Below, piece by piece: positions 46,145 to 61,400 of a stretch of 64,000 nucleotides of DNA. The notes under the pieces were generated by a model. It had not been told where the DNA came from. It did no database searches and saw only the letters and a program-made list of their open reading frames with translations. The first letter of the stretch is position 1, and the number at the start of each line of letters is the position of its first letter. Source of the DNA: Trichoplax sp. H2 (taxonomy: Eukaryota > Placozoa > Uniplacotomia > Trichoplacea); the NCBI GenBank assembly GCA_003344405.1, contig NOWV01000015.1, forward strand, positions 310,001-374,000, in the 5' to 3' direction. Position numbers and translations under genes: made by a program.

Positions 46145-49100
46145 CTATACCACATGCACATAATTATCGAAAGCAGGGCATTTTATTCGAAAGCAGCTGT
46201 TACAAAAATTAGGCATAGAAAGTATAAGCATTCAGTAGCAATTCAGACCATTATTTAGACAAAAAATTACCGAAAATTAAATTTAAAACGAAAGAAGGTG
46301 AAAATGACTGTTCTCAGATATTTAGATCATTGTATGGTATTCCCAAGTATAAGTACTGGTAAATTATTAGCTAGACTAGTAAGATGTGGCATGAAAGCAT
46401 GAGACTATTTATTCAATACATGCAGGCCACTGTAAAACAAGTTATCCCATTATCTGACCGTTATGGTACTAAATTCAAGTACAAAAACTTCCAAATACCA
46501 ATCTTTACTTTCATATAAAGCCTATCTATCTAAATTTTCTAATTACTAAAATTTAACAGGCCACTTAATATCGATATAAGTCTACAGTAAATATTAGCAC
46601 TCAGTTAAAAATAGTATGTCGTTAAAATGCGACAAGTATATTACAAAATCTTATTTTTTAACCTACAAACGAACCCTATCTACGTAAATTTTCTAATTAT
46701 TAACTTTTAATCGACATTAAATACCAGCATAAGTCTATCGTCGATATTAGTGCGCACTTAGGTGCATATAGTTAAGATAAAACAAGTACAGTATTAAGTC
46801 TTAATTTTCAAACTTCATATGTAGCCTAGCTATCTAAATTTTCTAATTATTACACTTAATATAACACTAAATAACGACATAAGTTTATAGGTCAATATTA
46901 GCACTCAGTTAAGGGTAGGATATTATTAAAATCTTAATTTATAAATCTATTCAAATTAACTAGCATGAGGTAATTGATGGACGTGTAATGATTAAATCAA
47001 GACCTATAATCCAACTAAGTTGCATGATAAATTTATTTGGAGACTAAAATACCCGCTTTGAGTAATAGCTGATCGCAGGAGATTTATCGGCTGATGGTTG
47101 AATAAAACTGTAATATAAGGTATATAAGATTTGCATATTATACACTAAACCATTTACAGTACGGTGCTTTTAAAAATTCTTGCATTAAGAAACTGATTTC
47201 TTAATTTTATGCTATTTATCCAAAGTTCAAGAAGCGTGTCATCTAGCAATAAAACTAAAATGAGGGTCAAATCATATATACCAGTTAAATATACCAAAAT
47301 TTTAAAATATGATCATTTCTGTCACGCGGTTACCAGCAATTCTGATGTACTTTTCTTAGCGTATGATTTATTCATCTCTTTGTTAATAAACCACATTCCT
47401 ACTGTGAAACAGGCTATCTACCCGTAAGTTAGTTAACTAGAGGTATTTAATAAAGCTAATATCTATCAAATTAGAATTAAAATGTGGTCTTTAAGTTATT
47501 TTACCACTATTACTAAAACCTTCTCCTACAGATAGGCTCCATATAACTCATCACTTACAGCAATTCTAGCTTCAATCTGAGTAACTTCTGGACTGCGGCA
47601 GTGACAAAGATCAAAATCAGAATTATTTAACCAACGCCTGATAAGACTATGATTTGGTTGACAAGGCTGCTTGGATAAGCCACATACTATTCAAAGCGGA
47701 CAAAGCTATCATCACAATTTAATCCTATCCATTTTATATTTTAAAGTATAAAATATGCAATTTGGTAGAAGACTGTTACAAGTCAATCTGTTCTAAATTT
47801 ATGAAGCTTCCATTTTACTATCTGCTTTAACCGATTACTATTTCATTTACGATTATTTTTCCAGGTACACCTATTATAAAAAATTTGCTATTTGAAAGAA
47901 ATACAGAAAGTTCTTACCCGACACAAATACGCAACAGATACTCAACAGTATCCACCAGTCTATTTTCAAACCCTTAGCCATTTTAATCCTTTTCGGAAAG
48001 AGCGGTGGAAAATAATTAGACTTGCAGGCTAATTTAAAGTAATATATTGCTTAGTTATACTAATTAAGGCAAAGAAGGAATACTTTTCTACGCTGGAATG
48101 AAGTATCTCAATGTGACAAAATGGGCAATATAAAGAATCTGCATCCATATATATATTTATGTTCTAATTAGAGAATAATATAACGGAATTAGATCGCTTA
48201 ATCTAATTAAAGCCAAAATAGAAAAGCTAGTTAGAATAAAGCGAAATAAACGTACGCATAGCTACAGTATTCAATATGTTGAATGCAAATCAAAGCTTTG
48301 TTATTGCTATTCTTATTATTTGGCACGATTATTGCTTTAAGATGAAGGCAAAATTTTTTGATTAATAGTTTCAGTGAATATTCATAGCCGCGATTTATAG
48401 AGCCGATTAATTGAAGAGTATTGTTTGAAATATTAAAATATAGATCCAATTTATTCTCTAAATGATGGAAAACCAAAATATCTTTCATATGAGTGATTTA
48501 TTCTTAATTACTAATTCATTTCCTATCAAACAATTTTTACGAATGAAAATTCCTGTTTTTGTATTGCTTACTACTTAATCTGCTAATTAAATTTAAGATA
48601 AAAAATATATTAAATTATTAAGCTCGTAATAAAAGCATATGTGCGTAGTGTAATAATTGTGACTATTTCGTTAGCTTAGACTTTGCTCTTAAGCTCCTGC
48701 TATTTGATTTAGTTTCTGCAGTTTCAGATTAATCTCAGTCTTCTAAATCCTAAACTGTTATATAATTAAAGCAATAATTTATATCGTAATGTTCTCAATA
48801 TTTAAGCTACATTCTTTATTATAATCTATCGTAATCAACTCAATGAATAAAGTATACGGTAAATCATTGTATCGCACATGATTAAGCTAATTGTTTGGGG
48901 TATATTTCATTCGAATCTCTAGCTGAAATACTTTGACAGCTAGCCCAACTCAGTTATTATTGAATACTCTGAGCTGCAAGACAATATTTGCTTTATTTTA
49001 TTTCAGAATAAGTTAATATATTTGATTAAGCTATTACTACAAAGGTATCAAATTTCGCTATATGTGTTCTAATTGTTTACCTCCTCATAAAAGGTGAAAA

Positions 49101-52100
49101 GAAGAGCAATTTTCCATAAAATCTTATGATCGAAACTATTGTGCGAAGCCTTGTAATCCTGCCTCACTGCAACAGTAAATCGTAACAGAATGATAGATGT
49201 AAATTAAATCAGCAGATCAATTTTTAAGTGACCGAAAAGCAAGTAATAAAAAATTCTATGATTTAATTCTCATGTTAACGACTAATAACAAATCAAGAAT
49301 GTAACCGTCTCTGCCGGATTTTAATTAATAATCAATAAATAGCTAGAATAGAACTATTATCTGAAATAGTTGCTGCATTTTACCTCAACGACTGTTGGCG
49401 AGCCAATATATAAATTTTGACCCTTTATGAGACTGGATAGCATTGTTGCAATTACATATTATTATGACTTAATCTTGTCTATTAATAAAGGTTAATCGAC
49501 TTTACAATTGATATAGGTACTGTAATTAGCCTATTATCCATTTTAAATTAAAGCTGAATCAAAAAAATTAGCCGCTACTTTTAATTATACGTAAGAAGTG
49601 TAAATAACATGAATCTTTAAATAGATTGTTTCATCAAAAATGACATGCAAAGATCGACTAAAATTATGGACTAGCGAAATGTTTTCGTTTAAGAATTTTG
49701 AAATAACTTGAATCATTTTCTTGCTACCACAGCAATTACACTAAAAATACCTTACATATATTCTTTTAACCTTTAACAAATCTAATAATTTATCAAATAG
49801 AACAAAGATGAATTTAATCAGCCCAATGGTTCAATAATTAGATAGCATAATATTTATCAATACACAGTAAAAGGTTTATAATGGAGCCTATACTTATTGT
49901 CAAGTTAGAAAAATCATGTCGAATAAATAGGTATTAATTAGTAGATAAGTAATAAAAGCAATATTATTGTCAACTAATTGATTGCTATTTTAATTAAGTT
50001 CACGTAGTTCATAATAGTACGAACATATAGCTTAGAAAAAGTTGTAGAATACACCATTACTAGTTTCTAAAAGTAATTTGTACGATGATAATAATTATTT
50101 AATTCCTAAATTTGAACGTATTTTATTTAAAGTAATAAATTTTATAGCACTCAAATAAACCTTGATCGCTAGCACCGAGTCCTACGTAAAATCATTAACT
50201 TTAGATCAAGTTTTATAAATAGAAAGGCTACAGAATAGGAATGTTAAAATTATATTCGCATAACTAATTATAATGTTCATCCGTAAAAATGGTCTACAGT
50301 AATTTTAAATAATTTCTCTAATATTCTTCTCGCGAATCACTGCCTGCGATAGTACGGCCATAAGACAGGCTACTCTGCCTCATGTTGCATAGAGACTTTA
50401 ATTCTGGTGGAATGGTTGTGATATATACCAATCACGAGATTCCAAATTTTAGAAAAATAAGGGCTTTATTCAATCTTATACAAAGATTAACTACATACAG
50501 CTCTACTCTAGCCGAATACTACTACTAAAGACAATAATCTAAAGTTGCATGCTTTTATACTTTCCGTAGCATTCGCAGCTACAATCCGCGCGGCAACCTT
50601 TTACCTTATTTTACACATAGTTAAATTATTCTTAGTAAGACTATTCTACTGCGGACCATCATTAATCCAATATGGATACGACTACAGTACTTACGTAGAC
50701 ATTATTCACACCAGCCAAAGTGCAATGAATTAACCATATCCTAATATATGATTTACAGTTCTATTTTTAACTATAGCCTTATTAGTAATTCAACACCTTA
50801 CTGTATATAGTCATCTGTACTCTAGCATAGAGTCTATATCACTACAGTCTATAGTTATAGCTACTAAATATCTCTTAGGATAAATATCTACCGTACATTA
50901 TACAAAACATGGCTAACAGTCTACAATCACAATACTAGTTACATTACAATGGTATTATGGTGCAAGTGGTAACATAGAAATTACTTGTACTCCTTTTGGC
51001 TGTACTTGTTACTGATATCATATTCAGTCTGTAGCAATTATCAATGTAGGATACCCATTTAATAATGAAATATTCGTAACTACATCGGAAATGAAATTTT
51101 GCATTTGTAATATTGCAAAATGATTTAAAATCTAGCTCTACATAGATATATATATATATGTTTATGTGCCACAATCACCCTTGCGACACAAGAAAAGAAC
51201 TCAGTACTTATAATAAACTTTACGTTAATCCGTAAAACTACTTCTTCAGCCTATGGTATAGTAACTGGAATCCTTGCGAAGTACTAACTCGCTCAGCACG
51301 CTATACGATATAAAACTATCACACAACTTAGCCTTAACCTGAAAATCACTTTTTATTGATCACAGTCCTTCTTATATACTCTTTCAGTAGTTATAAACAT
51401 ACTTACTATGCTACCAACATATTTCAATAACAAACATGTTATTATTACGATTAAATTATCAAATACGGACATTCGAGGCAATAAACAATTTCATACGTAA
51501 ATCTACTTCGGCTGTAAGTCCTGTCAAGCTCCTATGTTCTCGATACTTACTTATAACATATTACAGTATCATCATTATATCATAATAACTTAGGGTATCA
51601 CTAACAACAATTTCTAAAGTAGTAGTTCATACTTCTTAAAAGTTGAAAACAAAATGTTATCATAAATTGCACATCCATATTTAAGTTGTTTTGATGACTG
51701 TGACATTATGAAATGGAATTTTTAAGGGCGAAATACCGGTATTATTGGATTTCTGTCGCATGTGCAATTGAGTATCTCACATTTATGTATGATATAGCTA
51801 AAGTGTCACATAAATAGCGCTTATTACGATAATTTGAGAAGATATGATAGTTCTGTTAACAGCAAATGAGGTAATGTAAGTACCTTATAAACACTGATAC
51901 ATTATAAATGAGGATTACCATAATATTCTAATCTCAAATACGATAAAACCACTGAATACAGTAAAAATATAAAATAACGGTTGTCTTAGTTATGGACTTG
52001 AAAAAAACAATTTGAAATCAATATACATTAATACTATATCACAGAAATCCTGCTACCTTACGTTAGATTAATGAGCGATAGATAAAAAATTAACATCAAG

Positions 52101-52749
52101 AAAAGAAGCTTATAAGCATGCAATATTTATTGGCTATAATATCATTTGTGTACTACAATCAGTCAACCATTACACTTGTATTATTATACAGTTAGGATAA
52201 ATAATTTTAAATAAATAGAATCTATTTTGATTTTGAATAGCCCTATATTTTTCTTAATTATCACTAAAATCTTTGATGACGTAAGCTCCAAATGACTAAG
52301 TGAATTTAGACAATTTCCTAATACTATCTGGTAAAATGAGTCAGTAAAGCTTTTCTAACGTACGGATCTCTATTAGTATTTCATATTACTCAAATTTTTA
52401 ATTCTTAAGATAGAAATTTTAATAATAAATTATCGTTAATACAGTAAACTCGGTCGCAAAATTAAATTTAAATCCGCGCTATTCTAACAGATTTTTATTG
52501 TAATATAGTAATCTAATGGTTTGAATACTTAGCGAGGAATGTCATAGTTCTTGCTCGGATCTATAATAACTTGATTAAACTAAATGTTGGTTTCCTCTGT
52601 ACACTTGGCACGATTCCACTTTTTATCTAAACTACTTCGGATCTAACATTAAAATAAAAAATGGACTCAAATTATTATTAATAAACGTTTGGACTCACTG
52701 CACAGCTTGAATACTATGATTGGTTACTAAAACAGTAGGCTCATGAGTG
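46145..52749. other. Long spacer, no convincing gene
   Basis: About 6.6 kb. Contents seen: a threefold tandem repeat at about 46497-46935, a short TA run at 51145, and open frames at 47209-47427 (+), 48231-48488 (-) and 50545-50733 (+) without domains, partners or splice context. The 48231-48488 frame (FHHLENKLDLYFNISNNTLQ) is the most protein-like and might belong to a receptor ectodomain, but nothing supports it further. Confidence 0.5.
46497..46935. repeat. Three tandem copies, unit about 150 bases
   Basis: The anchor 'taaattttctaatta' occurs at 46531, 46685 and 46835 (spacing 154 and 150). Each copy continues with 'taatat/acatt..aa', 'ataagt(c/t)ta', 'atattag' and a 'ca(g)tta' word. Copies are diverged and non-coding, satellite-like. 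Confidence 0.7.
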
Positions 52750-54608
52750 ACTTACTTAGTGGTCTCTTAAATAATAAATGATGACAAGAAGAAGATGTAG
52801 TAAGGTATTTAATGTAATAAATAAAAACCGCTCGTAAAATGACGATAGGAAACAAAGCTGCAAAAGAATAACCACTTAGCAGCCGCAGTAACCATAACGA
52901 TAACGCCTTCATAAATTTTTTTTTTATATTTCCTAACAAGTATAAGACAAATACTTATAAAAAAACATGCATGTCCTATTCATAGGTAATTACAGTATTA
53001 ATTATTAGAACCTGCTTTGAATCTTCGCTTTGTTCTTTGAAAGTCATCACTAAATTAGTGATAGGATCCTGATGTGTTTTAGCGTTTGACAATATATAAG
53101 TTTCATGATGGCTATTAAATATTATGAAGAGAAATGAAATCTATTTTGCAAGAAAACCATAAAGCATTACGATGAAATATTGACTCAAGCTGTAAAGGAG
53201 GTAAGAGATAAATTTCATTCACTACTATTAAATTTAAGCTATAGTTTCTACTCACTAGATATACCGTTAGAATAATGGCTAACGGAATAAGAAAATATAA
53301 GTTGATGGTACCCTGCGATCCACAACTGTAACCATCATAAAAGTGAAACAATTAGATAAATAAAAATTGCTGTATATAAGGTTAGCCAACAGAAATACCG
53401 GTAATTAAAAGATTAGAGTAAGCTCAATAATATAGCATAAATTTTCAGAACACGCTCTTATCATCGACGGTATAAGATAATAGTAGTATTTATAAATTTT
53501 TATTTACATTTCTTTGCCAAAGACATTGATAATAGCGCTATAAATGCAAGATTTACTAAAATAGGCAATAACCATAGGAACAGCAGGTATCACTAAAACA
53601 GTAATTAAGTTAGATTAGAAAATGATAATTTATATCTTGCTTAAATAAAAAGAGTAAAATTTATTTTTAATGGCGTTGCAAATATTAAATTTGACGATGA
53701 ATTCATTTAAAATAAAGGATATTTAGTATGTTTAAAATTAGTATATACTCTGAATTCAATGCAATTAGGTTATTTTTTATTCGGATGCATTTTGCAAAGT
53801 TTGTATCTACGTCTGTGTAAGCGTAGCTATGTCGCAAGTATATTACAAATGCAATACTTAAGTATCATAGTAATACTTGAAAATTCTCACTAATTAGATA
53901 AATCGAACTTACCCAATCTGATAATGATATACAGGAGTTTCCACCATCCATTATTGCCTATATGATGACCTTTTCGGTAGCAAAAACCATGAATGCAAGA
54001 GACAAACATACATGTAAAGTACGTTGTGACCAAATATTGTAACGCCATTCCTTTAGCCTTACATATCTATAGATTTGATCAAAAACTTTTTAAAAGCCAA
54101 TCAGCAGTAGAATGAATTTTTAACCTTTCACTTACTATATGACTTAAAATTTTTAAAATTAATCGTTTATAATTTAGATTACGTGCCGTGTCAGCAATTT
54201 TAATGCTGCAATAGCATGAAAATGATAAAAGAGTAACGATCGTAAGAGCTATTAACTGAGTATACAGAAAGGCTAGAAGCCGGCAAAAATTGAATAATTA
54301 TGGTAATCATCACGTCAGTTAGTCCAAATGCTAGACTGAAATTGCTTCGCATCTTCCATTTCGCGCTATATGGTAAGCTTAAAGAATTATAAGTTGCCAG
54401 GTATTAATTTCAAGTGAAAGTATAGCAGATATTTTTAATTTATACAGCTAAATTTTGGAAATAACTTTCCTCACCTTAACGTTAAATATATTCCCCAAAC
54501 CACCAGAATACTCATTAAATTTATTCCACCCATGACAATATTAAAGAAATAAAATAACGATGAGCACAAGCAATCGAATTTTATACTCTTGAATGATCCA
54601 TTATAGTC
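52750..54608 (-). pseudogene. Receptor E: degenerate paralogue of receptor F
   Basis: Minus-strand exons parallel those of F: TM1 54608-54475, TM2 54377-54266 (112 bases, as in F), TM3 54050-53913 (138, as in F), TM4 53592-53508 (85, as in F), TM5 53325-53265 (61, as in F), TM5/loop 53140-53012, TM6-7 from 52932. Landmarks: FTCMFVSCIHGFCYRKG (TM3), IPAVPMVIAYF (TM4), INLYFLIPLAIILT (TM5), KWLFFCSFVSYRHFTSGF (TM6-7). After that the frame hits TAA at 52809-52811, where F continues through TM7, and a second stop follows about 15 codons on. The donor of the 53012 exon is phase 0 while the next acceptor needs phase 2. Only about 0.8 kb separates TM1 from the opposite-strand gene D, leaving little room for an ectodomain. 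Probably a truncated pseudogene, or a receptor ending inside TM7. Confidence 0.65.
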
Positions 54609-55401
54609 CTTTAATGATTGCAATATGCAATATTAAGTATGCTTAATTAATACTGATTTGATTCTGTAAAATTTTGGTAAAATAAAGTTTTAGCTCCATC
54701 ATTCGACTGAATACTTACATATAAATTATCTGCTATACAAGAAAGGGAATAAAATATGATAATGTTAATGATAGCCCTAAAATTCAAAAATCAACTTAAT
54801 CAACTTTATAAGGTTGTGCTATAAATGCATTAACTAGAGCATCTAAAAAAGCTTAAATTTCCTTAAGTTTGTAACTACTTGTTTTCTAATTCTTCATATA
54901 ATTTATACTTGGCCAATAATCGACAAAAAATGCTAGTAGCTGTAATTTTCAAATAGATGTTATCAAGCTACTTCCTTATAACAATCTCTAGTGTATTTCT
55001 AGTAATCGAGACAATCACTTGGCACAATATACCGCTAGTAAAGATAACGGGAAAATGATATGATATACGTGTACCCTTTGCGCATGATCGTAACGGTTCT
55101 GTAGGAAGATTAGTAACAGACTAATAATTAATTTATAAAGGAATGGTAATTCAAGACATGATCTAGTCTTGCTACAAGGAGCTCTATCTACAGTCTATAA
55201 GCTTAAACTGAAATGGAATGCAAAGTTAATTTCATCCCTTAAGCAATCGTTGACAGCATAAGGAGGCATTAGCACCTATGGATAGATGTCTTAATCGGTG
55301 GAAAAGGAAGATATATTGGCATAGTCTACAATCAGCTCTTAATTAAGTTGATATCTTGGTTCTATTTACAAGCTACGAAAGTGTGTAGAATTGGCTGCAA
55401 T
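54609..55401. other. Divergent spacer between E and D
   Basis: About 0.8 kb between a minus-strand and a plus-strand gene; should hold the D promoter. No TATA box or conserved element was recognised. Confidence 0.5.
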
Positions 55402-58400
55402 ATGGGGTTGTCTTCTCAAGTTTTACAAGTTATCGATAAATACTATCAGAAATTAATTCATGAGATTCCATTAGCAGACCTCATTGATGACTTTGCAAGT
55501 AGGAATATTCTGTCAGAATATGAAGTCGAAGCATTTCATTTAGATTTACCGCCTATTGCAAAGCAATTTCAGCTGATAGCGATATTAAAACGCAAAGAGA
55601 GCTCTGATTTTTACCAGTTTTGTCAAGCCTTACAAAACCATGCAACAGCATCCATTCGACAGTTAGGAGTAATGTTACAAAATGATAGTAATATAGTAGA
55701 TTTGATAAGACAAGGTAATTTTGCAATAATTAAGGTGTAACTTTAACAGAGGTATTAATTAATTAGACTAAATACTTAAATCAACCAACGCCTATAATGT
55801 AGTAAACTGTTTTAAATAAAGTCAAAATAGAGATTAGCATTCATAATCGATGTAACGCTAGAATGTTACCGGAAATTAAATCGATTTCCTAAATTATGTT
55901 CAGTTTTCTTTTTGTAACGTCCAATTTTTTTTTATCAAATGAACAGAGCAACTTAAAGATTCAACGTCCGGTAAGTAGTTAGAGACAGATCTTGCCGGTC
56001 AAGAATAAAGCTATTGAAATGCAAGAATAATTATTTATTTCGACTGCAAATGCACCCAAGTACATAATGATTGATTATTCAAAGTAGTAGCTTAGAATCT
56101 CAATAGAGACTGAATTTAATACCTGTTAAAGTACCAACTCTAATGACGCCACGTGCCAATATGTCTTGATCAGCATTTCAATTATACTGCAGTTATGAAG
56201 TAATAACTTGTAGCGATTCAGAGATGCATAAGTAAAGCTGATATCATACTAAAAGCAGTTGCAGATGGAATGTGGAGTATCAATTCCGATCCAAACGAGC
56301 AAAAACCTTACTTTAAATGTGAACGGTAGTAATAAATTATTTTGTGGTATTGCCTAACTTAATTTCGTACTTATGCCTTTACATCCTATAATTACAAGTA
56401 AAACTTTAGCAAGATTGTGTAGAATTTAATATAATAAAAATTTGCTATATCGTACTTAGTCCTGGTTCACCCTTTATAGCCTTACTCTTAAGTTGCACAA
56501 TTTTGCTCTAGAACGTCCACTTGATAGAACAGATCGTGGTTAAGCACCGTGTGTATGCAGTTTAGCACTATTCACAATTACATAAACTTTTGTACAGTAT
56601 TAGAAAATCTTTACAAGTCTTCTACCGCTACCCAATACGTATATTAAATGCTGTAGTAAATGAATAGAAGGCAGTTAATCCATAAGATTCTGTTTATCAT
56701 TAGATTTTGACAGGATTTATAGTAACCCTATGGATTTACCATGTGAAAATATTACCGGCAAAAATTTCCCCAAGTGGAAGATAACAGCGTAAGTTTGCTG
56801 AATGACGTCTAAATAAATTTCTATCATGCACCTATTGACTAAGCTTATTCCTAAACATGGCATAAAAACAGTTATACTGATCGAAGAATTGCTGAAGATA
56901 CCCGTCTATCATCTATGGCAATTGGAACAAGTAGGTGTGATGTTTCACCTAAATGCTATAAATCATCAGATGAAATTTTAAAAATTATATCTAGCAACAA
57001 CAACGCTACAAATGACGGTGAACTTGTGGTAAGATTAGTATTTTGATCCAATTCAACGTTACTTTAAAAGTGCTAAATTAAAGGTTTATGCGTACGATAA
57101 ATTATCAGAAAATTCTGTCACTCAACCGCATGCTTTATACGGATTCATTTTTACAGGTAACCGACTATCAAAGTACTCAAACGACTTATAGACTGGAATT
57201 ACCAAAAATACTACTAAATCAAATATTAATATCATCGGACGGCAAATTTATAGCTTACTCCGTTGAAAGCGAAGACAGTCAAGATCATTCCTCTAACCCA
57301 ATTGATTCAGATAGTGATGAAGAAATCTATAATGTACGTTGAAATCTCATTTCCTTGATCATTCATTTAACTGTGGTACATACTTAGGAAATGAGCTAGA
57401 TATATTTCAATGAAGAAGTATACAAAAATTTTTGATACATTCGTAAAATGACAAGAGCTACATCTGCCCTAACATTAGAAAGTAAAGAACTATTAGTTAA
57501 TTTATCATTTTTCTTCATAGTTATTCTCAATAGTCCTTTACGACTCTGCAATACTCATACTAATATTAAAAACACTTCAAAAACTAAATTTTACAACAAG
57601 TAATCTTTCAAATTATTTTGAAATATGCTCATTAATTGCTCATGTGTCTTTCTTCCTGTAAGCAATAGATTGAAATATAATCTTAACGCTAATAAAGTAG
57701 CAACAATAGGTCTTATCTAAAATATCCCTGTAATTAGATCGAAATGAAATCCGAAGAATGGAGAATTTATTGCACCTGTACGAACCAGCAACTCCAGTTT
57801 ATTCATCAAGATGGAAAGAAATCAATTTCCTTATTATGTCGTTTACTAGAAATTTACCCAGTAACATCCAGCTATCCAATTTTGATGACGATATCATTGA
57901 ATCAGCAAAATCTTAACGTAAGGAATACATAACTATATGATAGACTGATATAGCCATATTCTTGCATTGGTCTATATAAATCAACAAAAATTATGATAGA
58001 TATCAAATATAATAAATATCAAGCTTTCTGCTAGACCTTAGTTTCTCAGCTTACTATAAAACAACTACGAATATATAATAATACTAAATCAAATTGAATC
58101 AAAATAATACCGTTTTAGGTAATTTCAAATATAACTGATCAAAATTAATAATAAAATATAGTAGATATCTGTCAATATTGGTCCACAAAGTATCCACCTT
58201 AGCTTTATCCTATAATTAAGCAAATTTGAAAGTTGGATAATTTAAAATCAGATTAAATCAACATATGAGTATACCAGCATGTGGATAATTTTAGATATTA
58301 GTGATCATAATTCCGAATAACGTAAAGTTAATTCAAAGCATAATGCACTATTTTAGTCTTCTTCTTATCTAAGCAATTAAAAGCTTAGCAGCCTTACATT

Positions 58401-61400
58401 ATTGCATTAATTTTAATCATTGTAGATTTGGGAAATACAAGATAAGAATATCAAGCAAACTCGACAGACCATTATGGCTGCCCATTGCAAGATATTTGGA
58501 TGTAGATTTATAGCTAATAGCAATAAAATTATCGTATGGTGGCCTATTGATAACCGAAATTTAATGCCGGCCGCGGAAGATTCTTCACTAAGCATTGAAT
58601 CTTGCCAAATAGAAGTAATCTTAATCCTACGTAGAAACTTTTGCAGTAATCTACCCTTGATAAATTACGATATTAATTAAGTCATGCGATAATGATTTTA
58701 CCAGATTTGGAATCTTAAAGACTGGCACCATCATCAATCATTTCAAGTCCTTTCCTCCATAAACTATTTAGATGACAAAAATGGATTCGCCAAACCTAAA
58801 ACGATAGATGACGGCAATTTATTAATGAAAGTCGAATATGTAGACCAGAATATTCCAATAATCGTACTAAAATATGATAATTTACTAACCTATTTAGTGG
58901 TAGAAGATAATCAAACAAGCTTCATCGATTTTACTTCACAATTTACGACGTCGTTGCAGCTTTTACATAAATGTCATGATGCCCTTATCGAAAATCTAAC
59001 CTTGTCCCATGATCATCGATTAATTGCATTCTCAACGAATTATGCCATTAATGTACGTTTGTAACACGTAATTCTAAGGTTTATGACATCTATTAAAGTG
59101 TGAAGGTTGCTTTTTTCTCATATTCACTTCCACAGCCTGATTGATACGTTACTTTTTAATTTATTCGCAAAGAACAGATATTTAAGGTGGCTTGTGGAGG
59201 CATTCATTCCCATTTGACAATTGACACCATTGAAAATATATCAGAATTAATGTTTGTTCCAGATAGTAACCACTTGCTCACTTATAGCAATATTTTTAGC
59301 AATGTTTTATCCCGTTATGATATTACTGGTAAGGAAAAAATTATCATCACGTGGAATTACAATTTTTATATTCGGTAAATGTGTATGAATTGAATCTCCA
59401 TTTAGGAAAGCAGCATGGCTGGAAGAAAGGACCTAATCAACATAGTGGCAATTATGATCAGATAATCGTAGCTTCAAGTTGCACCTTTATAAATGGCATT
59501 CCTATTATTGCCTTATTAATAAGAAGTCATCCAAAGATTGATTATAAAGTATATGTAAGTTTCTTATAGGCTGAAATAAATCGAAGTCAAGTATATATTA
59601 AATCCGTTCTTTTATCTTATCAAATTTGCGATAAAATAATTATAGTTTGTGATCACTCAAAATACTTGAGGTATTCTTTTTTACTATTATTGGCAGATTT
59701 ATCAAGGCGAAACCCTGAAAGCTACTTCCAATTTTGCATTAGACCAAGAATATGACGACTGCTTCCTCTATAATAATAATGACTCCATTAATCTTTACTA
59801 CAGCCAGCATTGCGTAAATCAGCAAAGCTTAGAAGATAGTAAAAGTAAAGTTGAGCACCGGCACGTCAAAATCAAAGAGGCTAGTCAATAATCCTACAAG
59901 CTAACTTGAAAAATAAAAATGAATATTGATAATGTCACGATACCTATTTAGTTCCCTTATCGTACATCATAAGCCTACCATAGATTATAGAAGTAAATTC
60001 AATTAATGCACCAATCCTCTGTTCAGTACGAGCGAAATCGATTCGATAGGAATAAATTAGAATTAACCAAGATCAAGAACTAAGTAACTTGAATATCCAA
60101 CGATATAAAACTATATGATTCATTAAGTAAGAGATTAATCTGGTTCAAAAATCTCTGAGTTTTTATCGATCGTTTATAAACTAAATTAGTACATACTCAA
60201 ACATAAGCTCAAGGATTATATCGACAATTTTTTCAAACCTATAATTTGATGTTATCGCTCTATCTCAGATTAAGTGACAACTTAATGCATCACTAATAAA
60301 TCACTAACATTTTTATTCTGATAGTTAACCGGATTGCAAACAAATCTACGTCAGAGAGGACAGTCTGAATTCAAAATAAATACAGACTCCAATCAGTTAT
60401 TAATACTCCAGTCAAGTTTTAGAGAATCTGATCAAACATACCTATTTCTAATTTCAGCTCTGGTAAGTTAATATGAAACTATCATCAAGATAGCGCATTA
60501 TTTGCCTTTTATTTAGTAAGATATTACTAAAAGACAATAAGATTTACTCTATTTCATTCTACTTTAGTTTGATGATGACAGTGAACAGATCATTGTAGTT
60601 AAAATCAATTTTTCCCGTGAAGAAAAACATACAATCTATTTGGATGATACCGCAGCGCATCGATTTACTCAACTAATTTACGCAGATTGTTACAATCTAT
60701 TTATTCAACAAACGATCAGCGAAGGAGGCGATGAATGTGTCATTAAAGTAAGCAAATATTAATAAGACGAATAAGATTCTCCGAAATTTGAAGGTCTATC
60801 ATGGGCCATAATCTTTAATTGCTGTACTTTTACTTCAGCATCAAATGAATCAATCTCATATGAGATATTATATCGAATTAGATTATTTGTATATTACTTT
60901 AACTATGTATATTCGCTTTAGTGGTATAAATTAGGTGATGGAATAACCTCAACACAATTGGTTAAATCTCACTATTACAGCTCAATATATGATGGAATAG
61001 CCTTTAAAATTACCATTCCTATTTCCAAGAGTGCAGATAGCATTAAAGTTAATTTATCACCACTGTATGTAGAGGATCAAGATGAAATGATTAAAGAATG
61101 GGGGGAAAAAGAGGCTGATTTGTTTGTTAGTACGATAGAATTAATTGTATAATATTATGTTATTGAAATTGATTTATGTGCCAGCTCATTTTTCAATACG
61201 ATAACACCATTACGTCTAAAGTATTCTCATAAATTCATCTCTAAGCTCAAGAATTGTCGGCGCTACGATCGTGAACGCTTCTTGTTAAGCACAGAAAATG
61301 AATTTACGGTAACAACTCTACATTCACAGATAAATATTCTGATGTAAAAACAAATCAATTTTTTAGAGGACTGATTAGTCCAATGTGTTGTTATAGATGT

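Noticed and set aside
50340-51600. Stretch with more C on the plus strand and few T runs, considered as a nuclear mitochondrial insertion.
   Set aside because: Translation of the open frame at 50545-50733 matched no mitochondrial protein I know, and no rRNA or tRNA shape was seen.
57058-57156. Earlier start of D's fourth exon at an 'attaaag' acceptor near 57083.
   Set aside because: It reads a different frame that stops; the acceptor at 57156 gives the frame homologous to the B2 exon at 30411.
59814-59891. Read-through of the D exon at 59697 to a TAA at 59889, suggesting an early stop.
   Set aside because: A usable gtaaat donor at 59814 keeps the frame and phase into the next exon, so an early stop is not required.
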